From positions 1 through 6,577 of the forward strand of contig JAFGQD010000089.1 in assembly GCA_016935875.1 (NCBI GenBank): a stretch of 6,577 nt of DNA, given 5' to 3'. Each line of letters starts with the position of its first letter. The first letter of the stretch is position 1. Below, in pieces: positions 1 to 6,319 of this stretch. The notes under the pieces are model-generated. The model worked only from the letters and a program-made list of their open reading frames with translations, made no database searches and was not told the DNA's origin. The translations under genes were made by a program, and so were the position numbers. This stretch comes from Deltaproteobacteria bacterium (lineage in GTDB: Bacteria; Desulfobacterota; Syntrophia; Syntrophales; UBA2210).

Positions 1-486
1 ATCGCAAATGATAATTCCGTCAGTCAGGTTGTCGTAAGCGGTATGTCCAGCGCAATGCCCGAAACGGAAAAAAGACTCAAGGAATCTGTCGGCGACAACC
101 GGTCTTTTCATTTTATTCCTCTGAATGTCAGCGCCCCCTTTCACAGCCGTTTTATGGGTGCCGCAAGAGAGACCTTTGGGGAAATACTGTGTGACATTGA
201 AGCGAAATTAAAGCCTGCCAATGCAAAAAAGGTGACTTCAAATTTCACCGGTCTTTTTCATTCGGACAGCCGTGGCGAAATTATTGACAGGATGGTGTCT
301 CAACTGAGCAATACGGTGCAGTGGAGAAAAAATATGGAGACCCTTGCCACTTCGGCGAATTCAATTTTTGAAATAGGCCCGGGCCGCCCGCTCAGAGGTT
401 TTTTTAAGACCCTGGATATGGCATGCCAGTCCATTACGACATTTTCAGGGGCACGGAGGATATTTGAAAAGGCCGTTGTGCTCTAA
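1..486 (+). CDS. fabD: Malonyl-CoA:ACP transacylase, C-terminal part (5' end outside window)
   Basis: The reading frame is open from base 1 and ends at a TAA at 484-486, giving the last 161 residues of a protein that starts upstream. The fragment begins with NDNSVSQVVVSG, matching the conserved N-x-x-x-Q-V-V-x-S-G stretch before the C-terminal part of FabD. It continues with NVSAPFHSRFM, whose His (bases 142-144) is the expected partner of the upstream catalytic Ser, and later has VQWRKNM and the EIGPGRPLRGFF signature. The GHSLG nucleophile motif must lie upstream of the window. The protein ends shortly after the GPG motif, as free-standing FabD proteins do. By family knowledge it moves malonyl from CoA to the phosphopantetheine arm of ACP in the cytoplasm, supplying extender units. 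A trans-acting acyltransferase of a polyketide pathway looks similar in this part, but the Fab neighbours favour FabD. Confidence 0.9.
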   Translation: MANDNSVSQVVVSGMSSAMPETEKRLKESVGDNRSFHFIPLNVSAPFHSRFMGAARETFGEILCDIEAKLKPANAKKVTSNFTGLFHSDSRGEIIDRMVSQLSNTVQWRKNMETLATSANSIFEIGPGRPLRGFFKTLDMACQSITTFSGARRIFEKAVVL

Positions 487-569
487 GACAGTGTTCACAG
501 ACGCGTAACAGGTGGGTTCCAATCCGCACCGCCTCCCGTCTTGTAGAGAGACAAACTCATTTCCAAACA

Positions 570-617
570 CAGGACCTGTTTTTATCAGCGAGCAGATGCA
601 AGTCTGATAGGGTCCTG
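570..617 (+). promoter_or_regulatory. Two-part inverted repeat in the leader of the dehydrogenase gene
   Basis: CAGGACC (570-576) pairs perfectly with GGTCCTG (611-617), and inside it TATCAG (583-588) pairs with CTGATA (604-609). Together they give 13 bp of stem with an asymmetric internal loop (6 nt left, 1 nt right) and a 15-nt apical loop. Five T residues follow at 622-626, directly before the GAGGAG ribosome binding site at 627-632. The left arm also contains a short palindrome, ACAGG-A-CCTGT (569-579), that could be a protein-binding site. It may be an attenuator, a weak terminator after fabD, or an operator; the sequence does not decide. The rest of the 487-644 gap shows no convincing -35/-10 promoter. 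Confidence 0.4.
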
Positions 618-644
618 CAACTTTTTGAGGAGAACAGATACAGC

Positions 645-1844
645 ATGAATTTCAATCTTACCGATGATCAGCAGATGTACATGGAAACGGTTCGAAAATT
701 TGTCAGAAACGAAGTAACTCCGAAGGTTATGGAGATGGAAAGTGACCATGCCTTCCCCTTCGACACAATAAAAAAGGCGTGGGAAATAGGCCTGTTGAAT
801 CTTTCTATTCCCGAATCGGTGAAAGGATATGAGATAGATATCGTTTCGTCGGCGTTGATTGTCAGAGAACTGTCCTATGGCGACACCGGAATTTCAACTT
901 CGGCCATGTGCAACGATCTGGCCAATGTCGTCATCGCGAAACATGGGACGGAGGAACAAAAAGAGGCCTTTCTCCGGCCCTTTGTCGAAGCTCCCATTAT
1001 TTCATCTTTCTGCCTGACGGAACCGGGCGCAGGCTCTGATAACCTGGCCATGACTACCTGTATAAAAAAAAGGGATGACGGAACGTATGTCCTGAACGGG
1101 GAGAAGTGTTTCATTACAAATGCTTCTTACGCCTCTCAATTTACGGTGTTCTGCAAAGTCGGAAAAGCGGGCAGCCTTATGGTGGCCTGTGTCATTATTC
1201 CCAGCGAATCTATTCGTAGCGGAAACGTTACCTCTCAGCCGTTTGATGCACGAGAGATCAACCTGCCGGGCGGCGGTACGATCACAACGGGCAAGCCGGA
1301 AGATAAACTCGGGCAGCGCCTCTCGAATACGGCTACGGTTAAGTTTGAAGACGTGGTTATAGAAGAGCGTCAGATCATCGGTAACCGGAGGCTCGGGTTC
1401 AGGTATGCCATTGATGTCCTCGATTATGCGAGACCCATGGTCGCGGCGATCGGTGTCGGTCTGGCAAAAAGGGCTCTGGATGTGACGCTGGAGTATACAA
1501 GGGAACGCAAGCAGTTCGGAAAGAGGATCTGCGATCTACCCGTAGCGAGAGACACCCTGGTCGAGATGTGGAAAAAAGTTGAACTGGCCGATCTTGCCCT
1601 GATGAAGGCGGCATTCAAAGTTCAGGAACAGGCCGAAGACAGGGGGATGTATGCCTCTCTGGCAAAAAATACAGCGGCGGAAGCGGCCCTTTTCTGTACC
1701 CGGGAGGGTCTCCATCTTCACGGTGGTTACGGCTTCATGTCGGAATACGAGATATCCAAGCTGGAGCGGGATGCCCATATCATCGATATATATGAAGGGG
1801 TACGGGAAGTTCAGAATATGATCATAGGACGGGAGTTGGTATAA
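645..1844 (+). CDS. Acyl-CoA (possibly acyl-ACP) dehydrogenase, MCAD-like
   Basis: This 399-residue protein has the usual length and three-domain order of acyl-CoA dehydrogenases, which are FAD enzymes introducing a trans-2 double bond into acyl thioesters. Visible signatures are CLTEPGAGSD (about 123-132) and FITN (157-160) for FAD and substrate, GQRLSNTATVKFEDV, ARPMVAAIGVGLAKRALD, RERKQFGKRI and LHGGYGFMSEYE. The catalytic base is Glu384 in IYEGVREVQ, the position used by medium- and short-chain dehydrogenases. The usual IYEGT is IYEGV here. An extra loop of roughly 20 residues (about 190-216) separates the beta-domain strands compared with human MCAD. The start is ATG 645, with GAGGAG 12 nt upstream, a slightly long spacing. 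The stop lies 2 nt before the KAS III gene, so co-expression is likely. No electron-transfer flavoprotein gene is in the window. Action on ACP-bound chains, or reverse enoyl reduction, is inference from context. Confidence 0.92.
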   Translation: MNFNLTDDQQMYMETVRKFVRNEVTPKVMEMESDHAFPFDTIKKAWEIGLLNLSIPESVKGYEIDIVSSALIVRELSYGDTGISTSAMCNDLANVVIAKHGTEEQKEAFLRPFVEAPIISSFCLTEPGAGSDNLAMTTCIKKRDDGTYVLNGEKCFITNASYASQFTVFCKVGKAGSLMVACVIIPSESIRSGNVTSQPFDAREINLPGGGTITTGKPEDKLGQRLSNTATVKFEDVVIEERQIIGNRRLGFRYAIDVLDYARPMVAAIGVGLAKRALDVTLEYTRERKQFGKRICDLPVARDTLVEMWKKVELADLALMKAAFKVQEQAEDRGMYASLAKNTAAEAALFCTREGLHLHGGYGFMSEYEISKLERDAHIIDIYEGVREVQNMIIGRELV

Positions 1845-1846
1845 AC

Positions 1847-2833
1847 ATGTTGTATCTTCACGGGGTGGGCCATTTCCACCCGGAAAATCTAATTACAAAC
1901 AGATTTTTGGAAGAACTGGACATAGGGATCAGCGAAGAGTGGATCATGGAGCGTGTTGGGATACGAACCCGTCACACGAGTCTGCCCCTGGATTATATTA
2001 AAACGACAAAGAATCAAGATCCGCGCGCAGCAGTTGAGGCAGGTATCTACACGAATGCACAGTCAGGAGCCCGTGCGGCGCGGCTTGCTCTGGAACGGGC
2101 TAATCTGAAACCTGAAGAGATCGGCATGGTAGTATCGGGGAGTTCGACGCCGGATTACGCTATACCGGCCGAGGCGGCAATTGTGGCGGCGGAACTGGGG
2201 ATTAACGTTCCCTGTTTCGATCTCAATTCTGCCTGTTCCAGCTTTGGCGTGCAGATTAAATTTCTGTCCGACATGCGGCCGGAAACCCTTCCTCCGTATA
2301 CCCTTGTCGTGAATCCGGAAAGTTTTACCCACACGATAGACTATTCCGACCGTAGAACAGCGCCTCTCTTTGGTGATGGAAGCAGTGCAGTGGTTGTATC
2401 TGCCTGTGTTCCTTCGACCATGGTGTTTGAGGCATCTTTTTCCGATTCGAATCCGCTATCCTGGGACAAGGTGCGCATTCCCCGCCTGGGACACTTCTGG
2501 CAGAACGGAAGTTCCGTTCAAGGGTTTGCCATACGCAAGACGACGGAATCGCTCAGGAAGTTGCAGAAAGCTTTTCCCATAAACTCGGGCAGGTTCAAGT
2601 TTATCGGGCATCAGGCGAACTTCGGCATGCTCAAGACTGTTTGTGAACGGTGCGGCATACCCGAAAAAGATCACTGGTACAACGTTGTCGATTACGGCAA
2701 TACGGGAGGTTCAAGCGCTCCATGTGTCCTGAGTCAGAATTGGGACAGGCTTCGTCCCGGAGACCATATAGCATTAGTCATGGTTGGCTCGGGGCTTACC
2801 TGGGTGCGCACAATGCTGAGAGTAGCAGAATAA
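1847..2833 (+). CDS. fabH: 3-oxoacyl-ACP synthase III (KAS III / FabH-type)
   Basis: This 328-residue thiolase-fold enzyme carries the complete KAS III triad: Cys130 in LNSACSSFG, His255 in FIGHQANFG and Asn285 in DYGNTGGSS. EEWIMERVGIRTRH near residue 30 and APLFGDGSSAVVV near 172 are further family hallmarks. Enzymes of this family condense an acyl-CoA starter with malonyl-ACP, opening each round of fatty acid synthesis. The nucleophile lies 18 residues later than Cys112 of E. coli FabH, because of an additional segment around residues 44-66 (DYIKTTKNQDPR region) before the GARAARLALE helix. The loop may change starter choice or the dimer face. ATG 1847 is 2 nt after the dehydrogenase stop, with GGGAG at 1831-1835 inside that gene, so translation is probably coupled. 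FabH-like enzymes with other roles (acyl transfer, head-to-head condensation) share the triad, so the starter is unknown. Confidence 0.92.
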   Translation: MLYLHGVGHFHPENLITNRFLEELDIGISEEWIMERVGIRTRHTSLPLDYIKTTKNQDPRAAVEAGIYTNAQSGARAARLALERANLKPEEIGMVVSGSSTPDYAIPAEAAIVAAELGINVPCFDLNSACSSFGVQIKFLSDMRPETLPPYTLVVNPESFTHTIDYSDRRTAPLFGDGSSAVVVSACVPSTMVFEASFSDSNPLSWDKVRIPRLGHFWQNGSSVQGFAIRKTTESLRKLQKAFPINSGRFKFIGHQANFGMLKTVCERCGIPEKDHWYNVVDYGNTGGSSAPCVLSQNWDRLRPGDHIALVMVGSGLTWVRTMLRVAE

Positions 2834-2860
2834 GACCTTTAAACTGATTGCGAGGAAACA

Positions 2861-3457
2861 GTGAAGTATTCTGATTTTATGAAAACCGAAACATTTGAAC
2901 TGAACGATCTGATTGCGTTTGCGTACGGGCGATTTGTCGATGACCCGCCTGAAGATTTCGATGCCCGTCTGCCTGCGCCCCCGTTCCTCATGGTGGATCG
3001 GATCCTTTCGATAACCCGTGAAGGCAGGAGGGGATCTATTATCGCCGAGCAGGATATACGGATGGACGCATGGTATTTTCAGTGCCACATGCCGGGAGAT
3101 CCCGTGCAGCCCGGATGTCTCTGCGTGGACGCAATCTGGCAATTGCTGGGTTTTTACTGTTGCTGGCAGGGCGGACTGGGTGGCGGCAGGGCGCTGGGCT
3201 GCGAAGAAATCTCCTTCAACGGACAGATACGGCCCTACAACAAAACGGTCCGTTTTGAAATTGACGTGAGACGGTTTTCGAATCTTAAGGATTCAGGTTC
3301 AAGCATTGTCATAGGAGACGGAAAGGTGTTTGTGGATGATGAACTGATAATGACTATTCAAAATGCCCGCACGGGAATCTTCAAAGGAATTGTCTACCCC
3401 GATTATCCGAAGATGTCACCCAATTCCAAGGGTGGAATTATAAAGAGGGATATATGA
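2861..3457 (+). CDS. fabA: FabA-type 3-hydroxyacyl-ACP dehydratase/isomerase
   Basis: The 198-residue product is recognisably FabA rather than FabZ: LPAPPFLMVDRI (37-48), WYFQCHMPGDPVQPGC (71-86), VDAIWQLLGFY (89-99) and GRALGCEEISFNGQIRP (109-125). The catalytic pair is His76 and Asp90, equivalent to His70 and Asp84 of E. coli FabA; an Asp (not Glu) at the second position is typical of the FabA group. FabA enzymes dehydrate 3-hydroxyacyl-ACP and can isomerise trans-2 to cis-3, the entry to anaerobic unsaturated fatty acid synthesis. The protein is about 26 residues longer than E. coli FabA, partly a polar Lys/Pro/Gly-rich C-terminal tail. The start chosen is GTG 2861, with GAGGA at 2852-2856; ATG 2879 (residue 7) is in frame but 22 nt from that site. 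Its last bases overlap fabG by 4 nt (ATGA). Confidence 0.93.
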   Translation: MKYSDFMKTETFELNDLIAFAYGRFVDDPPEDFDARLPAPPFLMVDRILSITREGRRGSIIAEQDIRMDAWYFQCHMPGDPVQPGCLCVDAIWQLLGFYCCWQGGLGGGRALGCEEISFNGQIRPYNKTVRFEIDVRRFSNLKDSGSSIVIGDGKVFVDDELIMTIQNARTGIFKGIVYPDYPKMSPNSKGGIIKRDI

Positions 3458-4191
3458 ATAATCTGGAATCAAGCCCTGTGGCAATTGTAACAGGAGGCGG
3501 AACCGGCATAGGTGCCGCGTGCTGCAAAGCCCTTTCTGCCGAAGGATTTAGAATAGGTATTCATTATCGGAGCAGTGAGGCACAGGCGAAGGATATCCTG
3601 TCTCAGATAGAAGACGGATTTCTCCTGAAAGCGGATCTGGCCGATGTGGATGAAGTGGAAGAGATGGTACAAACAATAAAGAGCGAGGCGGGACGTGTAG
3701 ACGTACTGGTCAACAATGCCGGAGTATCGATCAACGGTGATATCAATTCGATGAAAATCGGAGAATTTGACTCACAGCGAACAATGTTGCGCGGTGCCTG
3801 GTACCTGACCAAACGGATACTGCGTCTTTTCATGCTCCGCAGGGACAGCGGAAGAATCATCAATATCTCCAGTGTGGTCGGACATACCGGCAACGGCGGA
3901 CAGATCCCGTACACGATGGAGAAAGCGGCGCTTGACGCGTTTACCAAGTCTCTCGCGAAGGAGTTGTGGGGGAGGAACATTCTTGTCAATTCGGTAGCAC
4001 CGGGATTTATCGATACGGCTATGACAGAGTCTCTTCCGGATGAGGTACAGCAGAATATCCTTCAGAACATCCCCCTGGGGAGGATGGGGCATCCTGAAGA
4101 AGTAGCCGATGTCGTGGCCTTTCTTGCCGGCAGGGGCAGCTACATTACGGGAAGTGTCATTCACGTGAACGGGGGGCTTTATGGCGGCTGA
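3454..4191 (+). CDS. fabG: 3-oxoacyl-ACP reductase, FabG-type SDR, lacking the tetrad Asn
   Basis: The 245-residue product is a short-chain dehydrogenase/reductase with the nucleotide-binding TGGGTGIG (13-20), the structural NNAG (87-90), the active-site Ser140 in NISSVVG, and Tyr153-x-x-x-Lys157 in YTMEK. VNSVAPGFIDTAMT and the C-terminal ITGSVIHVNGG are typical of FabG. The expected reaction is NADPH-dependent reduction of 3-oxoacyl-ACP to 3-hydroxyacyl-ACP. An oddity is that the helix normally reading NLxG, which supplies the fourth catalytic residue Asn, reads MLRGAW here, with Met111 at that place (codon 3784-3786). The gene starts at ATG 3454, overlapping fabA by 4 nt, and its end overlaps fabZ by 11 nt, so translation is probably coupled on both sides. 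The gene context favours FabG over other SDRs, though substrate is not proven by sequence. Confidence 0.9.
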   Translation: MNNLESSPVAIVTGGGTGIGAACCKALSAEGFRIGIHYRSSEAQAKDILSQIEDGFLLKADLADVDEVEEMVQTIKSEAGRVDVLVNNAGVSINGDINSMKIGEFDSQRTMLRGAWYLTKRILRLFMLRRDSGRIINISSVVGHTGNGGQIPYTMEKAALDAFTKSLAKELWGRNILVNSVAPGFIDTAMTESLPDEVQQNILQNIPLGRMGHPEEVADVVAFLAGRGSYITGSVIHVNGGLYGG

Positions 4192-4657
4192 TAAAAAGAC
4201 GATTGAAGATGTGCTTCTCCTTGTTCCTCAACGGCACCCGTTCCGCTTCATCGATGACATACTGGAAATGGATGAAGATCGTATTGTCGGAACATACCGT
4301 TTCCGCGACGATGAATACTTCTATCAGGGACATTTCCCGGGGCACCCCATCACACCGGGAGTAATTTTGATTGAAACGATGGCCCAGACAGGGGTTGTTG
4401 CCTTCGGTATATATCAGCTTATGTGGCAGGGCAATTCGCCCGATTACATCAAGCGAATGCTGACTCTTTTCACCATGGTTGATGAATGCGAGTTCAGAGG
4501 CATTGTAAGCCCCGGAGAGAGGGTTATTATTACCGGTGAAAAAATCTATCTTCGTAGAGGAAATTTGAAGACGAAGGTCGGTATGGAAAGGGAGAATGGG
4601 GAATCTGTATGTCGCGCGGTACTGACCGGCAGGGGAGTTAATTTTAATGAAAAATAG
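4181..4657 (+). CDS. fabZ: FabZ-type 3-hydroxyacyl-ACP dehydratase
   Basis: The 158-residue hot-dog-fold protein shows VPQRHPFRFIDDI (15-27), YFYQGHFPGHPITPGV (46-61) and LIETMAQTGVVAFG (63-76). The catalytic His51 lies in GHFPG, and Glu65 corresponds to the FabZ glutamate (His54 and Glu68 in E. coli). Glu at this site, against Asp in the FabA protein encoded just upstream, separates the two dehydratase types. It should dehydrate 3-hydroxyacyl-ACP to trans-2-enoyl-ACP during elongation. ATG 4181 lies inside the end of fabG (11-nt overlap) behind a run of six G at 4171-4176, and the stop overlaps the ketosynthase start by 11 nt. The C-terminal part is a little longer than in E. coli FabZ (151 residues). 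Having both dehydratase types in one operon suggests a division of labour, perhaps by chain length or by isomerisation. Confidence 0.93.
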   Translation: MAADKKTIEDVLLLVPQRHPFRFIDDILEMDEDRIVGTYRFRDDEYFYQGHFPGHPITPGVILIETMAQTGVVAFGIYQLMWQGNSPDYIKRMLTLFTMVDECEFRGIVSPGERVIITGEKIYLRRGNLKTKVGMERENGESVCRAVLTGRGVNFNEK

Positions 4658-5924
4658 AGTGGTGATAACAGGAATGGGCGTTGTGGCGCCGAACGGACAT
4701 GGGTTGCATGATTTTGAACAGGCCCTGCGTGAGGGGCGATCGGGAATCCGATTCTTTCCCCGATTGGAGGAACTGAAATTTTCCTGCCAGATAGGGGGCA
4801 TGCCGGAGAACTTTGATGAGATTCGCACGCGCTATTTCGATCATGAAAAGCTCATGTCCCTGAACGATAATATTGGATATATGTCCGTATCCGCCGTCGA
4901 CGCGTGGCGTGATGCCGGATTTGCCTTTTCCGATGACAATAACGGTCAGGTGGACTGGGAAACCGGCGCAATCCTCGGGTGCGGTATCGGCGGTATGGAT
5001 ACGATTGCCGAGCGAGTTGTTCCCATGGTCAACGAAGGTAAGACGCGCCGTATGGGGAGCAGGATTGTCGAACAGGTTATGAACAGCGGAACCAGCGCCC
5101 GTGTCGGGGGCCTGCTTGCACTCGGAAATCAGGTCACATCGAACTCCGCCGCCTGCAGCACCGGGACGGAGGCCATTGTAGATGCGATGTGGAGGATACG
5201 AACGGGACTGGCAAAGAGGATGCTTGCGGGAGGCTCTGAAGGCGCATCTCCGTATATCTGGGCCGGATTCGATTCCATGCGTGTCATCGCACGCAAGTTC
5301 AACGATCAGCCGGAGAGGGGTTCCCGTCCGATGAGTGCCTCCGCAAACGGTTTTGTTCCCGGTGCGGGAGCGGGTGTACTGGTCCTTGAAGACCTGGAAA
5401 CCGCCCTGAATCGGGGAGCCAGAATTTATGCGGAAATACTAGGAGGATACGTTAATTGCGGCGGTCAGCGCAACGGCGGCAGCATGACCGCGCCGAATCC
5501 GGAAGGGGTGCAGCGTTGCATCAGGGGTGCCCTGGCCGATGCAGATACTGCCCCTGATGAGATTGATGCAATCAACGGCCATCTGACGGCGACCTTTGCC
5601 GATCCGTCGGAAATCAGAAACTGGTCACAGGCGCTCAAAAGAGATCCTCAGGATTTTCCGTACGTAAACTCCACCAAATCGATGATCGGTCATTGTCTCG
5701 GAGCGGCGGGAGCGATTGAGAGTGTTGCCGTTGTCTTGCAGTTGCACGGCGGCTTTTTGCATCCGTCCATCAACTGTGAAGATGTGCATCCCGAGATCGA
5801 GGCGTATGGAGACAAGATCCCTCACACGGTCATGGAATTCCCGGAGCTGAAAATCATTGCCAAGTCCTGTTTCGGTTTTGGAGACGTGAACAGCTGTCTG
5901 GTCTTCAAGAAATGGGAAGGGTGA
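4647..5924 (+). CDS. fabF: 3-oxoacyl-ACP synthase II-like elongating ketosynthase (divergent FabF)
   Basis: This 425-residue enzyme has the FabF/FabB fold signatures: VVITGMGVVAPNG at the N-terminus, Cys170 in NSAACSTGTEAI, His312, Lys344 and His349 in STKSMIGHCLGAAGAIE, and the gating Phe411 in CFGFG. It would elongate acyl-ACP with malonyl-ACP. Two signatures deviate: the usual HGT after the first active-site His is HLT (GHLTATFADP, 311-320), and the usual GFGGTN is GFGDVN (410-415). These suggest a specialised clade rather than housekeeping FabF. AGGGGAG at 4631-4637 gives a well-placed ribosome binding site for ATG 4647, and the start overlaps fabZ by 11 nt. Because a FabA lies in the same operon, it may fill the role FabB plays in E. 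coli, but its sequence does not identify it as FabB. The two catalytic His residues argue against a chain-length-factor role. Confidence 0.9.
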   Translation: MKNRVVITGMGVVAPNGHGLHDFEQALREGRSGIRFFPRLEELKFSCQIGGMPENFDEIRTRYFDHEKLMSLNDNIGYMSVSAVDAWRDAGFAFSDDNNGQVDWETGAILGCGIGGMDTIAERVVPMVNEGKTRRMGSRIVEQVMNSGTSARVGGLLALGNQVTSNSAACSTGTEAIVDAMWRIRTGLAKRMLAGGSEGASPYIWAGFDSMRVIARKFNDQPERGSRPMSASANGFVPGAGAGVLVLEDLETALNRGARIYAEILGGYVNCGGQRNGGSMTAPNPEGVQRCIRGALADADTAPDEIDAINGHLTATFADPSEIRNWSQALKRDPQDFPYVNSTKSMIGHCLGAAGAIESVAVVLQLHGGFLHPSINCEDVHPEIEAYGDKIPHTVMEFPELKIIAKSCFGFGDVNSCLVFKKWEG

Positions 5925-5985
5925 AACCGGTTTCGAGTAGTACGTTAAAAATACAAATATTATAAAGAGTACAAGGAGAGAAGCA

Positions 5986-6234
5986 ATGGACGAAAAACAG
6001 ATTTTTCAAGAGATGGTGAATATTCTCAGACCCTATGTCAAGGATCCGGCTCTGCTGGAGAGCGCGACAAAGGATACGCATATACTGGATGACCTCAAGG
6101 TCAATTCCGCACGTCTGGTGGATGTGATCATCAAGTGCGAGGATGTTTTTGACATTGAAATTGACGATGATGATGCCGATCAGATAAGGACCATCGGAGA
6201 CGCCGTGGATGTCCTGCAGAAGAAGTTGAACTGA
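5986..6234 (+). CDS. Acyl carrier protein, atypical attachment motif
   Basis: The 82-residue product has the size and pattern of a free-standing ACP: an acidic four-helix protein with LDDLKVNSARLVDVII (34-49) followed by CEDVFDIEIDDDDADQIRTIGDAV. Ser41 (codon 6106-6108) is placed to carry phosphopantetheine, but the usual DSL triplet is NSA. The spacing to the following V-F-D-I-E-I strand matches typical ACPs, so the Ser assignment is firm. It should carry the growing chain among the enzymes encoded upstream. The gene lies 61 nt after the ketosynthase in an AT-rich gap, and has the strongest ribosome binding site of the window (AAGGAG, 5973-5978, 7-nt spacing), consistent with the high protein level ACPs need. 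A TATAAA-like sequence near 5961 might be a promoter element, without a clear -35. The motif change suggests a pathway-specific ACP rather than the housekeeping one. Confidence 0.88.
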   Translation: MDEKQIFQEMVNILRPYVKDPALLESATKDTHILDDLKVNSARLVDVIIKCEDVFDIEIDDDDADQIRTIGDAVDVLQKKLN

Positions 6235-6278
6235 ACAGCGGGCGCATAACAAACCAATTATCCTTAACAGTCGGAGAT

Positions 6279-6300
6279 TCCCCGCAACCTGTTGCGGGGA
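6279..6300 (+). terminator. Perfect GC-rich hairpin after the ACP gene
   Basis: TCCCCGCAA (6279-6287) and TTGCGGGGA (6292-6300) form a perfect 9-bp stem with a 4-nt loop (CCTG), 44 nt past the ACP stop. The following bases, CCTTCAATTAA, are not a proper T run, so full intrinsic termination is doubtful. A role as a partial terminator or as a 3' mRNA stabiliser that keeps ACP expression above the downstream acyltransferase is plausible. The hairpin ends 19 nt before the next start codon. Confidence 0.45.
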
Positions 6301-6319
6301 CCTTCAATTAAGACAATCC

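Noticed and set aside
1..486. The first gene as the acyltransferase domain of a large polyketide synthase
   Set aside because: The protein stops shortly after the GPG motif with no following domain, and all neighbours are discrete type II enzymes; a free-standing FabD is simpler. The upstream end is not visible, so an N-terminal fusion cannot be fully excluded.
511..530. A GGTGGG / CCGCACC hairpin with loop TTCCAAT just after fabD, resembling a tRNA T-arm
   Set aside because: No acceptor, D or anticodon arm can be placed around it, the stem has a bulge, the loop breaks the TTCRA consensus, and the preceding bases belong to fabD. At most it is a weak hairpin without a T run.
4157..4828. Long open frame on the reverse strand (about 223 codons) opposite fabZ and the ketosynthase start
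   Set aside because: It lies antisense to two genes with intact catalytic motifs, its product shows no recognisable motif, and no ribosome binding site or independent context supports it.
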